Under the pieces are notes generated by a model. It ran no database searches. It worked only from the letters and a program-made list of their open reading frames with translations, and was not told the origin of the DNA. The position numbers and the translations under genes are program-made. DNA of 64,000 nt from Legionella longbeachae (GTDB lineage: Bacteria > Pseudomonadota > Gammaproteobacteria > Legionellales > Legionellaceae): assembly GCF_004283175.1 (NCBI RefSeq), contig NZ_RXNW01000003.1, forward strand, positions 236,786 through 300,785, read 5' to 3'. Positions 1-9,982 of the stretch are shown piece by piece (position 1 is the stretch's first letter; every line of letters begins with the position of its first letter).

Positions 1-2
1 TG

Positions 3-800
3 TCGTCACTTGATTTGAGTGGAAATGAGTGTGTAAATAAAACCAGTAATGAATTAGTTGACTTTTTTATTACCCTTCCATTTCATATACATAATATTCA
101 ACTCGATGATCGGCTCTACAATGTTGATGACTTTCTATTATCTCAGTTAGAGAATAGCACAGCTAAAAATTGTGTTGTAGAACGCTTGATCACAGCCATA
201 CAACAACCATTAACAGAAGATGGTTACTCATTTACGGATAAGTTCTATACAGATTTTAGTAACTTTCCTATTGAACTTGATGCTCGTAAGAAAGCAATCT
301 TTATCAAAGAATTAATAGCCCAAAATACACCTTGGGCACTGGTTGCTGCGGCATTGATACAACAAGAATTGATCCCTGTTTTTTATGAGGAAGATTCAAA
401 CGCCGTAGTGCAGGCTTACACTCATGCTGAAGCCTGTGCTCTTTCAGCCATTAACTATTACATGAATGCGCTACATCATACCAATGCGGATGATTATATA
501 AAAACCTTTTGCTGGGGAAGACTATGGCACATGCAACACGAATATCCAGACAGCATTGTATTTACAAAAGCCAACGATTTCATAAGAAACAATGTTAATA
601 ACGCTCAACTCTATCTGACTAAGTTGTTTCCTACTTATAGCACTATGAGTCATGACTTTGACAAGCTGCAAGAAAAGGTAAAGGCCAACCCAATGCTACA
701 AACAACAGAACAACCACAAAGATTTTTTCATCACAAGTATGATGCGGTGGCTCCTTGCGAACAGGAACTTAAGAAATTTGGGAAACTGCCTTCTGGCTGA
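3..800 (+). CDS. Hypothetical protein, 5' end probably outside the window
   Basis: The reading frame is open from the first bases of the window to the TGA at 798-800, and the first possible start inside it is a TTG at 15, so the gene probably begins upstream. About 260 residues are visible. I do not recognise the family. The protein looks soluble and mostly helical, with no convincing membrane segment or signal peptide, and ends in a basic, glycine/proline tail. It has no close neighbour on the same strand downstream. A Legionella-specific protein, possibly an effector, is conceivable, but nothing in the sequence proves this. Confidence 0.6.
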   Translation, partial: SSLDLSGNECVNKTSNELVDFFITLPFHIHNIQLDDRLYNVDDFLLSQLENSTAKNCVVERLITAIQQPLTEDGYSFTDKFYTDFSNFPIELDARKKAIFIKELIAQNTPWALVAAALIQQELIPVFYEEDSNAVVQAYTHAEACALSAINYYMNALHHTNADDYIKTFCWGRLWHMQHEYPDSIVFTKANDFIRNNVNNAQLYLTKLFPTYSTMSHDFDKLQEKVKANPMLQTTEQPQRFFHHKYDAVAPCEQELKKFGKLPSG

Positions 801-1113
801 TTTTAAGAACAGGATAGCTATAAGAATTTGAAGCGATGGAGCGCCGAATTTTCGCAGGCAAACGTTGGCGTATCATGCTTCGAGAGCCACATCGGTTTCT
901 ATTTTGCGTCCTAATCCAGCCCTTCATCAAGAGGCAGGCCTGTAAATCAGATACATACATAGCCATTTCGGTCTCTTAGAGTTATCCACTAAGTTCTATA
1001 CATCGTTGCAAGCTCGGTTGGTTCTGACATGAACGTTTGTACATTCCTTCACTTCACCTGCGCCTTATCCAGAACTTAGTGGATGAAGCGATATTTCGCT
1101 TCATTAAGACATT
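801..1113. other. Intergenic region with a 14-bp inverted repeat
   Basis: No convincing gene lies here; a 65-codon minus-strand frame has no family resemblance. A perfect 14-bp inverted repeat (ATCCACTAAGTTCT at 984-997, its complement at 1071-1084) encloses about 73 bp. It may be the relic of a small mobile repeat. A separate hairpin directly follows it. Confidence 0.5.
1083..1104 (-). terminator. Hairpin downstream of rph
   Basis: ATGAAGCG (1083-1090) pairs with CGCTTCAT (1097-1104) around a 6-nt loop, just after the rph stop codon on the minus strand. There is no strong T-run, so it may be a 3'-end stabiliser rather than a classical terminator. Confidence 0.45.
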
Positions 1114-1821
1114 TTATGCTTTTTTCTGAATTTCGATTAATTGGGGAATACCTATTTCAGCCAATGCAAGCATGTTGTTTAACTCTTCTCGATTGAAATG
1201 ACGGTCTTCTGCAGTACCTTGGATCTCGATAAAATGTCCTGCTTCGTTCATGACAACATTCATATCGGTTTCAGCAAGTACATCTTCTGCATAATCCAAA
1301 TCAAGTACAGCTTGACCTCGATACAGCCCAACAGAAACGGCTGCTATATAGTTAAAAGCAGGCATTCTACGTATTTTTTCCCGTTCTACCATCCAACTAA
1401 TAGCATCTCTCATAGCCACACAAGAACCAGTAATTGCTGCTGTTCTTGTGCCACCATCAGCCTGAATTACATCGCAATCCAGGGTAATTGTATTTTCGCC
1501 TAAGAATTTTAAATCAACACAAGCCCTTAAAGATCGTCCTATTAAACGTTGAATCTCCATGGTTCTACCACCTTGTTTTCCTTTGCTTGCTTCACGTTCG
1601 GTACGGCTATGTGTTGCCCGTGGCAACATTCCATATTCTGCTGTTACCCAACCTTGATTTTTTCCTTTAATAAAGCGTGGGACTCCTTCAGTAACAGAAG
1701 CATTACATAAAACTTTGGTTTGTCCAAACTCAACCAGGACAGAGCCTTCAGCATGCTTTGTATAGTTTCGGGTTAATTGAATGGGACGTAATTGGTTTGC
1801 TTCACGATTACTGGGGCGCAT
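1114..1821 (-). CDS. rph: Ribonuclease PH
   Basis: A 235-residue phosphorolytic 3'-5' exoribonuclease that trims the 3' ends of tRNA precursors. The length matches the family, and the sequence runs collinearly with RNase PH: the N-terminal RPSNR segment, the [15 protein letters not shown] segment around residues 58-72, the [14 protein letters not shown] block, and the [16 protein letters not shown] phosphate/active-site block near residues 113-130. The ATG at 1821 gives the standard N-terminus. It is divergent from yicC, the usual arrangement in gammaproteobacteria, with about 145 bp of shared upstream region. High confidence. Confidence 0.97.
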   Translation of the reverse strand: MRPSNREANQLRPIQLTRNYTKHAEGSVLVEFGQTKVLCNASVTEGVPRFIKGKNQGWVTAEYGMLPRATHSRTEREASKGKQGGRTMEIQRLIGRSLRACVDLKFLGENTITLDCDVIQADGGTRTAAITGSCVAMRDAISWMVEREKIRRMPAFNYIAAVSVGLYRGQAVLDLDYAEDVLAETDMNVVMNEAGHFIEIQGTAEDRHFNREELNNMLALAEIGIPQLIEIQKKA

Positions 1822-1967
1822 GAAATAATCCTCGCTAAAATCCGAGATTATAACGTGTTACTCATTGAGTTGCATCTTAAACTTATTGTTAATTTCAAGT
1901 AGCCTATCTCTGTCCAATTCCTTTTAATTGAGGTATATTCGCCCAAGGTTTATTTATTGGTATCAAT

Positions 1968-2834
1968 ATGCTACAAAGTATGACAGCTTTTGCCCGAGTG
2001 CAAAAACAGATCGAAGAAGGTCATTTTTGTTGGGAAATTAAATCAGTTAATCATCGGTATTTGGATGTTTCATTTCGACTGCCTGAGTCTTTTCGCTTTA
2101 TAGAGCCTCATTTGCGCAATGAATTACGAGATAAAATAACTCGTGGAAAATTAGAATGTCAACTTAAATTCCAGGACACAGGTTTTAATAATCAAGCTAT
2201 GCTTATAAATAGAGGTATGGTTGATGCATTAGTGGATTTGGGTGATAAGTTATCTGTATCTCACGGTTTGACCAGTGATTTGAGCGTAAGCCGGGTTTTA
2301 TCTTGGCCTGGTGTGGTTCAAGTCAGTACACCTGATGCTGATTCTTTAGGAGATCAGGCAATTGCCTTATTTAAAAGCTCTATTGAACAATTAATGCAGA
2401 TGCGAATCGCTGAAGGCAATGCCCTAAAAGAGCATGTGGAAGGTCGTCTAAGTGATTTGGGTAGAGAAGTTGAGCGGGCGCGCTCTATCGCATCTCAGCA
2501 AATAGAGCAGGCCAAAAATAAATTATTAACACGTTTGCAAACACTGCAACTAGAAGTGCAAGAATCACGCTTAGAGCAAGAAATAGCCTTAATTTTAACT
2601 CGTATTGATGTCAGTGAGGAATTAGACAGATTACAAACTCATCTTAATGAAGTGAATCGGGCGTTAAATTGCGATAAAATAGTTGGAAGACGACTTGATT
2701 TTTTAATGCAGGAATTAAACAGGGAGGCGAATACGCTCAGCTCAAAATCTGATTCTGTAGCTTTAACTCAGATTGCAGTTGAGATGAAAGTCTTGATTGA
2801 GCAAATGCGTGAGCAAATTCAAAATATTGAGTGA
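1968..2834 (+). CDS. yicC: YicC family endoribonuclease
   Basis: A 288-residue YicC protein, of normal length. It starts with the family's typical [10 protein letters not shown] motif, contains SVNHRYLD near residue 27, and ends in the DUF1732 block with [13 protein letters not shown] and [18 protein letters not shown]. YicC proteins are now regarded as endoribonucleases acting on small RNAs, a role taken from family knowledge. It is the first gene of a run with gmk and rpoZ, and its stop overlaps the GTG start of gmk, which suggests translational coupling. Confidence 0.95.
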   Translation: MLQSMTAFARVQKQIEEGHFCWEIKSVNHRYLDVSFRLPESFRFIEPHLRNELRDKITRGKLECQLKFQDTGFNNQAMLINRGMVDALVDLGDKLSVSHGLTSDLSVSRVLSWPGVVQVSTPDADSLGDQAIALFKSSIEQLMQMRIAEGNALKEHVEGRLSDLGREVERARSIASQQIEQAKNKLLTRLQTLQLEVQESRLEQEIALILTRIDVSEELDRLQTHLNEVNRALNCDKIVGRRLDFLMQELNREANTLSSKSDSVALTQIAVEMKVLIEQMREQIQNIE

Positions 2835-3469
2835 GTATAATTGTGGGTGATTATTTAGGTAATTTGTTTATAGTGGCTGCACCTTCAGGGGGGGGCAAAA
2901 CAAGTTTGGTAAGAAGACTGGTTGAAACTCTTGATAGTATCGAGGTCTCTATCTCACATACGACGCGGCCTATGCGACCAGGAGAGCAACATGGAAAAGA
3001 TTACTTTTTTGTTGATGAAAAAGAATTTATCTGCATGGTCAATGAGTGCGCATTCTTGGAATATGCTCGAGTTTTTAACCATTTATATGGAACTTCGATG
3101 GAGCAGATTACCAAACGTCTTAACGAAGGAATCGATGTGGTTTTGGATATTGATTGGCAAGGGGCTCAGCAAATCAGGCATTCTTTTCCAGATGCAGTGG
3201 GTATTTTTATTGTGCCGCCCTCATTGGAAGAGTTGAAACAAAGGTTGCTGAATCGACGTCAGGATAAAGATGAAGTAATTAGCGATCGCATGAAAAAAGC
3301 ACAGGATGAGCTCAGTCATTATTCTGAGTTTAATTATTTAATCGTTAACGATAATTTTGAACGAGCTGCGATGGAATTAGGTGCAATTGTGCTTGCAAAC
3401 CGCTTGCGTATCGAGCGACAGATAAATAAACAAGCAAAATTGCTTTCTTTCCTGATGTCATCACAGTAA
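2831..3469 (+). CDS. gmk: Guanylate kinase
   Basis: A 212-residue kinase that converts GMP to GDP with ATP. It has the P-loop APSGGGKTS near residues 17-25, the GMP-binding [11 protein letters not shown] around residues 42-52 and YFFVDEKEF after it. The frame begins with GTG at 2831, overlapping the yicC stop by 4 bp. A second in-frame GTG at 2843 would give a shorter N-terminus closer to other Gmk proteins, so the exact start is uncertain. It sits between yicC and rpoZ, a conserved order. Confidence 0.96.
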   Translation: MSIIVGDYLGNLFIVAAPSGGGKTSLVRRLVETLDSIEVSISHTTRPMRPGEQHGKDYFFVDEKEFICMVNECAFLEYARVFNHLYGTSMEQITKRLNEGIDVVLDIDWQGAQQIRHSFPDAVGIFIVPPSLEELKQRLLNRRQDKDEVISDRMKKAQDELSHYSEFNYLIVNDNFERAAMELGAIVLANRLRIERQINKQAKLLSFLMSSQ

Positions 3470-3501
3470 AATAAGAAGTTTTGCTACTGGAGAATGAGAA
3501 T

Positions 3502-3705
3502 ATGGCACGAGTTACAGTTGAAGATTGCTTAGAGCACGTTGCAAATCGATTTGAACTAGTTATGGTGGCTACCAAACGTGCGCGACAAATTGCTGTTCGA
3601 GGCGATCAACCAATGGTCGAATGGGAAAACGATAAGCCTACTGTAGTGGCTTTACGTGAAATCGCAGAAGGTTTAATTACTCCTGAAATTTTGGATAAAG
3701 AGTAA
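3502..3705 (+). CDS. rpoZ: RNA polymerase omega subunit
   Basis: A short omega subunit of 67 residues (E. coli has 91) that helps assemble RNA polymerase around the beta' subunit and is part of a ppGpp-binding site in proteobacteria. The start ATG at 3502 is chosen because it gives the conserved N-terminus [13 protein letters not shown], followed by [16 protein letters not shown], and is preceded by a CTGGAG ribosome-binding site. The frame extends upstream to a TTG at 3481, but those residues are not family-like. It lies between gmk and spoT. Confidence 0.95.
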   Translation: MARVTVEDCLEHVANRFELVMVATKRARQIAVRGDQPMVEWENDKPTVVALREIAEGLITPEILDKE

Positions 3706-3905
3706 GGCTGTTTACGATTATATTCTCTTGGCTAAAATGACTTGTTTTTCTGCATGTTATCAACCATATACTTTGTGTATATTGTACTATGATGCTGGAA
3801 AATCAAGTCATTTTGACTCAAGATAGCGAATTATTAAGAAATCTATTTCTTTGTGCAATGCAGTAAAGGAGGGGATGCCCTATACTGTAAATGAGAGGTG
3901 AGGTC

Positions 3906-6056
3906 ATGTTAGATACTAGGGAGTACTGCGTGAGCTACTTTAAGGAGCTCGATGAAGAGCTAAAATGCTATCTTGAGCAGCCGCAAATAGAAAAATGCTA
4001 CCAGGCCTATTTAGTCGCTGAAAAAGCGCATCAAGGTCAAACCCGTCGTTCAGGCGAGCCGTATATTACTCATCCTGTAGCCGCTGCTTTAATTCTTGCG
4101 CGAATGCGCCTCGATTATCAAACCATTATGGCCACCTTGCTCCATGATGTAGTTGAAGATACTGCGGTGAGTAAAGAGGATTTAACCCGCCAGTTTGGTG
4201 AAGAAGTTACTTCTCTCGTAGATGGAGTAACGAAGCTGACTAAAATTAAATTTGAATCAAAAGCAGAAGCTCAAGCGGAAAATTTCCGCAAGATGGTTTT
4301 GGCTATGGTTAAAGATATTCGTGTCATTATAGTGAAGTTAGCTGATCGCTTGCATAATATGAAAACACTTGGAGCAATGCCTTATGCGAAACGCAGACGC
4401 ATTGCCATCGAAACCCTGGAAATTTATGCACCCATTGCAAACCGTTTGGGTATGCATTCAATTTATGTAGGTCTTGAAGATTTAGGATTTCAAGCGCTCT
4501 ACCCTATGCGATATAGGGCCATTAAATCAGCTGTAGAAAAGTCTCGGGGCAACCGTCGTGAGTTAACCCAGACCATAGAAAGAGATTTGCAGCTTGCGCT
4601 GGCTCAGTTAAATATTCCTTATGAACAAGTATTTGGCAGGCAGAAGCACTTATACAGTATTTACCGAAAGATGCGTCAAAAAAAAGCTTCATTTACGGAG
4701 ATTACCGACGTATTTGCGTTTCGAGTGATTACTGAAGATATTGATTCCTGTTACCGAATTTTAGGTGCGCTACATTGTACTTATAAACCAGTTCCGCAAC
4801 GGTTTAAAGATTACATCGGTATTCCCAAGGCGAATGGATACCAATCCTTGCATACGACGTTGTTTGGTCCTTTTGGAGTGCCTCTAGAGGTGCAGATTCG
4901 TACTCGTGATATGGATAAAGTTGCTGACAATGGAGTAGCAGCTCATTGGATTTATAAGTCCTCTGGTCTTGAAGTGAATGAAGCGCAGCTGCGGGCTAGG
5001 GAATGGGTGCAAAGCCTATTAGAAATGCAGCGCAGTACTGGTAATTCATTAGAATTTATTGAAAATGTGAAAATTGATTTATTCCCTGATGAAGTATATG
5101 TTTTTACTCCAAAAGGACACATTATGGAATTACCTAAAGGAGCCACTCCTGTTGATTTTGCATATTCAGTTCATTCGGGAGTAGGAAACAGTTGTGTCGC
5201 TGCTAAAGTAAACCGAAAATTAGTCCCACTGAGTATCCCTTTATCAAATGGTCAAACGGTAGAGATCATTACTGCGCCAGGCGCACATCCTAATCCATCC
5301 TGGTTAAATTTTGTGGTTACCGGAAAAGCACGCTCTAATATCCGTCATTTTTTGAAAAGCCAACAAAATACCGAATCAATTAGTTTAGGAAAACGTTTAT
5401 TAGAGCAATCTTTAAATGAATTATCCAGTGATTACGCGAAAATTCCTCCCGAGTCACTGCAGGCTTTATTAAGTGATTTACATTATAAAGCTATGGATGA
5501 TTTGTTATATGCCATTGGAGTGGGCAACCAAATGGCAATGGTTATCGCCAAAAGATTAATTGTGACCCAAGATTCTAATGAGTTAGATAAAGGAATTAAA
5601 GCTCATCCTCTGGCTATCAAAGGGACTGAAGGAATGGTTATTCATTTTGGTGAATGTTGCCAACCAATTCCAGGTGATAATATCGTTGGAAAATTTCAAC
5701 AGGGACGGGGAATCATTGTGCATAGCAGTGATTGTGTCACCTTAAAAAACTCCTGTACCAACCCAGAACAGTATGTGGCGCTACGCTGGGATGAAAAAGT
5801 TGAAGGCGAATATTGGGTTGATATTACGGTCGAAGTTGTTAATGAACGAGGGGTATTAGCGGCTTTAGCAACCGCAATTGCAGAATCAGGCTCAAACATA
5901 GGAAATATCAATGTAGATCCTCGTGATGGGCGGCACAATGCGGTTACATTTTCAATTAGTGTAGTTGACAGGACGCATTTAGCTCGTGTTATGCGTAGGT
6001 TGCGAGCCAATAAAGTGGTTATGCGTCTTTATAGAAAAAAACAAGGGGAGATTTAA
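3906..6056 (+). CDS. spoT: Bifunctional (p)ppGpp synthetase/hydrolase SpoT
   Basis: A 716-residue stringent-response enzyme. An N-terminal HD hydrolase domain carries HDVVEDT near residue 70, so hydrolase activity is likely retained. The synthetase domain contains the [15 protein letters not shown] segment near residues 300-315. TGS ([15 protein letters not shown]) and C-terminal CC/ACT domains follow. The ATG at 3906 is preferred because AGAGG lies 7-8 bp upstream; an upstream in-frame ATG at 3891 lacks a well-spaced site. The stop overlaps the next start (TAATG). In Legionella, SpoT is known to link nutrient stress to the transmissive phase. Confidence 0.96.
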   Translation: MLDTREYCVSYFKELDEELKCYLEQPQIEKCYQAYLVAEKAHQGQTRRSGEPYITHPVAAALILARMRLDYQTIMATLLHDVVEDTAVSKEDLTRQFGEEVTSLVDGVTKLTKIKFESKAEAQAENFRKMVLAMVKDIRVIIVKLADRLHNMKTLGAMPYAKRRRIAIETLEIYAPIANRLGMHSIYVGLEDLGFQALYPMRYRAIKSAVEKSRGNRRELTQTIERDLQLALAQLNIPYEQVFGRQKHLYSIYRKMRQKKASFTEITDVFAFRVITEDIDSCYRILGALHCTYKPVPQRFKDYIGIPKANGYQSLHTTLFGPFGVPLEVQIRTRDMDKVADNGVAAHWIYKSSGLEVNEAQLRAREWVQSLLEMQRSTGNSLEFIENVKIDLFPDEVYVFTPKGHIMELPKGATPVDFAYSVHSGVGNSCVAAKVNRKLVPLSIPLSNGQTVEIITAPGAHPNPSWLNFVVTGKARSNIRHFLKSQQNTESISLGKRLLEQSLNELSSDYAKIPPESLQALLSDLHYKAMDDLLYAIGVGNQMAMVIAKRLIVTQDSNELDKGIKAHPLAIKGTEGMVIHFGECCQPIPGDNIVGKFQQGRGIIVHSSDCVTLKNSCTNPEQYVALRWDEKVEGEYWVDITVEVVNERGVLAALATAIAESGSNIGNINVDPRDGRHNAVTFSISVVDRTHLARVMRRLRANKVVMRLYRKKQGEI

Positions 6057-6439
6057 TGCGACCGATACATACAAAATTGGCTCCAGAGGCTATTGGAACT
6101 TACTCACAAGCGATTCAATGTGGTGATACAGTTTATCTTTCTGGACAAATACCACTTGATCCGACAACCATGCAAATCTGTAGTGAAGATATTAAGCTTC
6201 AAATTACGCAGGTTTTAGAAAATTTATCTGCAGTATGTGAGGCTGCTGGTGGTAGCTTGGCTCATGTGGTGAAATTAAATGTTTATCTTACCGATTTACA
6301 TCATTTCCCTTTGATTAATGAAGCCATGAGTCGATATTTCGCTGCTCCTTTTCCAGCAAGGGCCGCTATCGGTGTTGCAGCACTACCACGCGGTGCATTG
6401 GTTGAGATGGATGGAATTATGGTTTTGTCTTCAAAGTAA
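6056..6439 (+). CDS. ridA: RidA family reactive enamine/imine deaminase
   Basis: A 127-residue YjgF/RidA protein, normal length. Typical family segments are visible: [11 protein letters not shown] at residues 8-18, the SGQIPLDP block, and the C-terminal [19 protein letters not shown] block, whose arginine binds the substrate carboxylate. RidA hydrolyses reactive enamines such as 2-aminoacrylate to keto acids and ammonia. Its start overlaps the spoT stop by one base, so the pair is co-translated. Confidence 0.95.
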   Translation: MRPIHTKLAPEAIGTYSQAIQCGDTVYLSGQIPLDPTTMQICSEDIKLQITQVLENLSAVCEAAGGSLAHVVKLNVYLTDLHHFPLINEAMSRYFAAPFPARAAIGVAALPRGALVEMDGIMVLSSK

Positions 6440-6549
6440 ATCAATAAAAGTAGTCTGGATACAAATAACATCATAACGTAGGCATGCTATGCTTTATATT
6501 ATGATTTATTCGAACCAGGCTACACTTTAAAAAGTTAGAGTTCATTTTT

Positions 6550-8412
6550 ATGAGTATTATTTCTCTTCATGGTGTTTCCCTTAATATTGCAGGTAACCAA
6601 TTATTAGATAAAGCGGACTGGCAAATACATCCCCAAGATCGCATTGCGTTGGTAGGGAGAAATGGTGCTGGGAAATCGACTCTTCTCAAATTATTACAGG
6701 GAGGGCTAATTCCTGATAGTGGCCAAATTAATCGCCTTTCCGGACTACGAGTAGCCGGTTTAACCCAGGAAGTTCCTATTACTGAAGATGACACGGTTTA
6801 TCATTTTTTAGTGAAAAGCCTCGGTGAAGTAGGTGAGGTTTTATCCCGGTTTTATCAACTGTCCCAACAAGGTGATATGGATAAGTTAGTGGCATGCCAA
6901 CAACAAATGGATAATTTACATGCTTGGGATAAATTGCCACTAATAGAAACGATGGCGAGTCGTTTAGGCATAATGACCAATGAACGTATGAGCAATTTAT
7001 CTGGAGGTATGAAACGCCGTGTACTACTGGGTGCAGCGCTGATTGCCACTCCTGATCTCCTGCTTTTGGATGAGCCTACAAACCATTTAGATATTGAAGC
7101 AATTGAGTGGTTAGAATCCTACTTAAAAGAGTTTAAAGGTACAGTTTTATTGGTGACTCATGATAGAGAGTTTTTGGATCAAGTCAGCAATCGTATCGTT
7201 GAAATTGATCGTGGAAAATTATACCAACATGATTGTAATTACGAAACTTATCTTGACAGGCGCGAATCTATTCGCCTTAGTGAACAAAAACAAAATGAAT
7301 TATTTGATAAAAAACTGGCTGAAGAAGAGGTATGGATTCGTACGGGAATTAAAGCACGACGCACCCGAAATGAGGGCAGGGTCCGTGCCTTAAAAGCAAT
7401 GCGAGATGAATATAAGGTTCGTCGTAATCAGTTGGGGCAGGTAAAAGCATTTTCCTTAGATGTGACGCGTTCTGGTTCGGTGGTTATAGAGGCGAATCAT
7501 ATCAATTATACTTTAGGGCAAAAGACCATTTTACGCGATTTTTCGTTACTTCTAACACGTGGCGACAAGCTTGGAATTATAGGCCCTAATGGTTGTGGCA
7601 AAACAACATTGGTACGATTATTACTGGGAGAATTACAGCCTGACTCGGGACAGATAAAAATGGGAACTTCCTTAAGTGTTGCCTACTTTGATCAATTACG
7701 TCGCCAATTACATGAAGAGCAGACAGTTATGGCCAATGTTGGTGATGGCGCTGACTATGTAACTATTAATGGTAAACAAAAACATGTCGCGAGTTATTTA
7801 AGAGAGTTTTTATTTTCACCGGAACGATTTAATCAACCTGTTTCTGTATTGTCAGGTGGTGAACGAAATAGATTATTATTAGCTAAACTTTTTGCAAAAC
7901 CAGTAAATTTACTGGTGATGGATGAGCCAACTAATGATTTGGATATTGAAACTTTAGAACTCCTTGAGGATATGTTGATTAACTATCCTGGAACCTTAAT
8001 ATTAATTAGTCATGATAGGGCATTTATAAATCAAGTCGTTACAAGCGTTATCGTTTATGAAGAAGCTGGAAAGTTCAATGAGTTTGTTGGGGGCTATGAT
8101 GAATATAAAATGCATAAACGACAACAGCAGCGCGAAGTCATGACAAAAGCCCCTGTTGTGAAACGGAATACAATTGCAAATAAATTAAGTTTTAATGAGC
8201 AGCGCGAATTGGCACAATTACCACAGAAAATTGAGCACTTAGAGGCAGTAATAGCTGGTTTACAGCTTCAAATGGCTGATCCTAAATTTTATCAACAAGA
8301 TGCGCAGACAATTACTAAGATAAATCAAAGTCTTGCGGAGAATGAAACTATATTGGCACAACTATATGCACGTTGGGAAACCCTAGAAGCTGTTGAGAAA
8401 AGGAACACATAA
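6550..8412 (+). CDS. uup: ABC-F ATPase Uup
   Basis: A 620-residue ABC-F protein with two ATP-binding cassettes and no membrane domain. Walker A motifs GRNGAGKST (residues ~36-44) and GPNGCGKTT (~345-353), signature motifs LSGGMKRR and LSGGERNR, and two LLxDEPTN Walker B motifs are intact. The C-terminal ~80 residues form a charged helical/coiled-coil domain, which together with the length points to Uup rather than YheS or EttA. Uup is a ribosome-associated and DNA-repair-linked factor. It is followed immediately, one base after its stop, by a small membrane protein gene. Confidence 0.93.
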   Translation: MSIISLHGVSLNIAGNQLLDKADWQIHPQDRIALVGRNGAGKSTLLKLLQGGLIPDSGQINRLSGLRVAGLTQEVPITEDDTVYHFLVKSLGEVGEVLSRFYQLSQQGDMDKLVACQQQMDNLHAWDKLPLIETMASRLGIMTNERMSNLSGGMKRRVLLGAALIATPDLLLLDEPTNHLDIEAIEWLESYLKEFKGTVLLVTHDREFLDQVSNRIVEIDRGKLYQHDCNYETYLDRRESIRLSEQKQNELFDKKLAEEEVWIRTGIKARRTRNEGRVRALKAMRDEYKVRRNQLGQVKAFSLDVTRSGSVVIEANHINYTLGQKTILRDFSLLLTRGDKLGIIGPNGCGKTTLVRLLLGELQPDSGQIKMGTSLSVAYFDQLRRQLHEEQTVMANVGDGADYVTINGKQKHVASYLREFLFSPERFNQPVSVLSGGERNRLLLAKLFAKPVNLLVMDEPTNDLDIETLELLEDMLINYPGTLILISHDRAFINQVVTSVIVYEEAGKFNEFVGGYDEYKMHKRQQQREVMTKAPVVKRNTIANKLSFNEQRELAQLPQKIEHLEAVIAGLQLQMADPKFYQQDAQTITKINQSLAENETILAQLYARWETLEAVEKRNT

Positions 8413-8823
8413 ATGTTAGTGACTTTAGCATTGCTTGTTTTTATGGGTTCCATATTGGTCTTTTTTTCAGAAGAATTCATTAAAATTTTTAAGAAATTGT
8501 TCGCGATAAAAGGAGCCAGGCTATTTATACCTTTATTTCTTGCTTCCTGGCTTATTTATACTTTTGATTTTTGGTTTTTATGGGCTGCTTTTTATTTACG
8601 TGAAACGTTACTTTATGTCATGAGTTTTCTAATAAGTATCATGCCTTTTCAAAAAGGTGCAGACTCAGTTGCATTAATTATCGTAATCACAACGGTTTCT
8701 GTAGTTCCAGTACATATTCTTGATATCCAGTCACGAAGGAAAAACTTTACAAAGTATAAATATCCCTATGTTACTAGTTGGATTATTTGGATTTTATGTG
8801 TCGTTTTGCTGATTATAATTTGA
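8413..8823 (+). CDS. Small integral membrane protein
   Basis: 136 residues with about four predicted membrane segments (roughly residues 1-18, 35-60, 68-82 and 118-136) and a short basic loop near residue 104. It begins directly after the uup stop codon, so it is probably read from the same message. I do not recognise a named family. Confidence 0.75.
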   Translation: MLVTLALLVFMGSILVFFSEEFIKIFKKLFAIKGARLFIPLFLASWLIYTFDFWFLWAAFYLRETLLYVMSFLISIMPFQKGADSVALIIVITTVSVVPVHILDIQSRRKNFTKYKYPYVTSWIIWILCVVLLIII

Positions 8824-9076
8824 TCTCTTCTAATCTTTAATTGGGGGTACTGCAAATAGATTAAGACGTCATCCCGGGCAAACGGATGGGTCCTGTTGGC
8901 AATTGAACTTCAATATATAAATGTCTATAAAGTCAATGAGTTATTTGTTAATCACGCAACTTTTTGCTCTCTGTAAAGCAACTTTTACTAAACAATAATT
9001 TTTTTAATAAAACCTTAAGTTTTCTTTCATATACTCCAGGTTTCAAATCATTTGAAAGCAATAAAAGGAGATTAAA

Positions 9077-9880
9077 GTGTTCGCTAGAGTGCATTATGAG
9101 CCAAAAAATAAAGGAACCCAGGGGTACGTTCATAGGCATCATCATAGTCACCACGGTCGCTATCATCGACATTATTATAATACTTCTGGTTGGGGCTTTG
9201 GTTCATTATTAATCGGGGCTATGATAGTTACTCCTATCATCCTTATTGCGTTAATTCTTAAATTGACTGTGGGGGCATTTCATTTTGCAACGACATCCAT
9301 GACAGCTGCTGGTTTCGTTGGGGCAAAAATGGGGATAAGTGCAGGAATAGGGGCAGGAGTAAGTGCAACTACTGGCTCAGGAGTAGTCATGGGTAGCACA
9401 CTTGCTTTTAGTACTGCTTTGGGAATAGGTGCTCTTTTGGTTTACGGCACTATCGGAATGCTTTATTTATATTTCAGTGCCAAAGAATGCTATATCAATA
9501 ATCATAATGCGTTCCATATGTTTAAATCACAGGTTGTTAACGAAGATGGTTTGAGTTTTACAGGTGCGATAAAATCCATTGGCGCAATTCTATGGTCACC
9601 CTTTTTGCTTATTGGAGGATTGGCAGGTATGGGGGCTAGGGCGGTTGCGCAGACTTTTAACTCGAGATTTTCTCAATCAAAAGAAGAAGAGGAAATAGAG
9701 TTGGAAGAGATAAAAACGTCACATTCTCAAATGAAAAATCTTGGTCTAAAAAACACACAAAATACAAACTTAGGCCAAAATCCGATACAAAAAGCTTCAT
9801 TATTTTATGATCCTTCAACAGAAGAGCAGTTTAATAGATTCAATCCTATGCCAACTCAGACACAACTAAGATGTAACTAA
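9077..9880 (+). CDS. Hypothetical membrane protein with a histidine-rich N-terminus
   Basis: 267 residues. The GTG start at 9077 is preferred because AAGGAG (9065-9070) lies 6 bp upstream. Residues ~17-36 are packed with histidine (HRHHHSHHGRYHRHYY), a possible metal-binding tract. Two or three long glycine/alanine-rich hydrophobic stretches follow (about residues 42-65, 80-135, 175-195). An acidic coiled segment (KEEEEIELEEIK) and a polar C-terminal tail complete it. No family is recognised. The layout (hydrophobic hairpins, E-rich stretch near the C-terminus) fits some Legionella Dot/Icm substrates, but this is only a possibility. Confidence 0.75.
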   Translation: MFARVHYEPKNKGTQGYVHRHHHSHHGRYHRHYYNTSGWGFGSLLIGAMIVTPIILIALILKLTVGAFHFATTSMTAAGFVGAKMGISAGIGAGVSATTGSGVVMGSTLAFSTALGIGALLVYGTIGMLYLYFSAKECYINNHNAFHMFKSQVVNEDGLSFTGAIKSIGAILWSPFLLIGGLAGMGARAVAQTFNSRFSQSKEEEEIELEEIKTSHSQMKNLGLKNTQNTNLGQNPIQKASLFYDPSTEEQFNRFNPMPTQTQLRCN

Positions 9881-9892
9881 ATAAAGAATTAG

Positions 9893-9916
9893 AGGGCATT
9901 TTAACTTGAATGCCCT
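9893..9916 (+). terminator. Hairpin after the histidine-rich protein gene
   Basis: AGGGCATT (9893-9900) pairs perfectly with AATGCCCT (9909-9916) across an 8-nt loop, 12 bp beyond the stop. A clear T-run is lacking, so termination strength is uncertain. Confidence 0.5.
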
Positions 9917-9982
9917 ACACTATTTAAGTGCTGAATTCATTCTTTAGTGTATAATGACGATAATTTGTTTTCAGGTTGTTTT

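Noticed and set aside
769-966. 65-codon minus-strand frame
   Set aside because: No family resemblance, overlaps the upstream gene end, and no ribosome-binding site.
8964-9212. 82-codon frame overlapping the histidine-rich gene
   Set aside because: The overlapping GTG-started frame has a good ribosome-binding site and is much longer.
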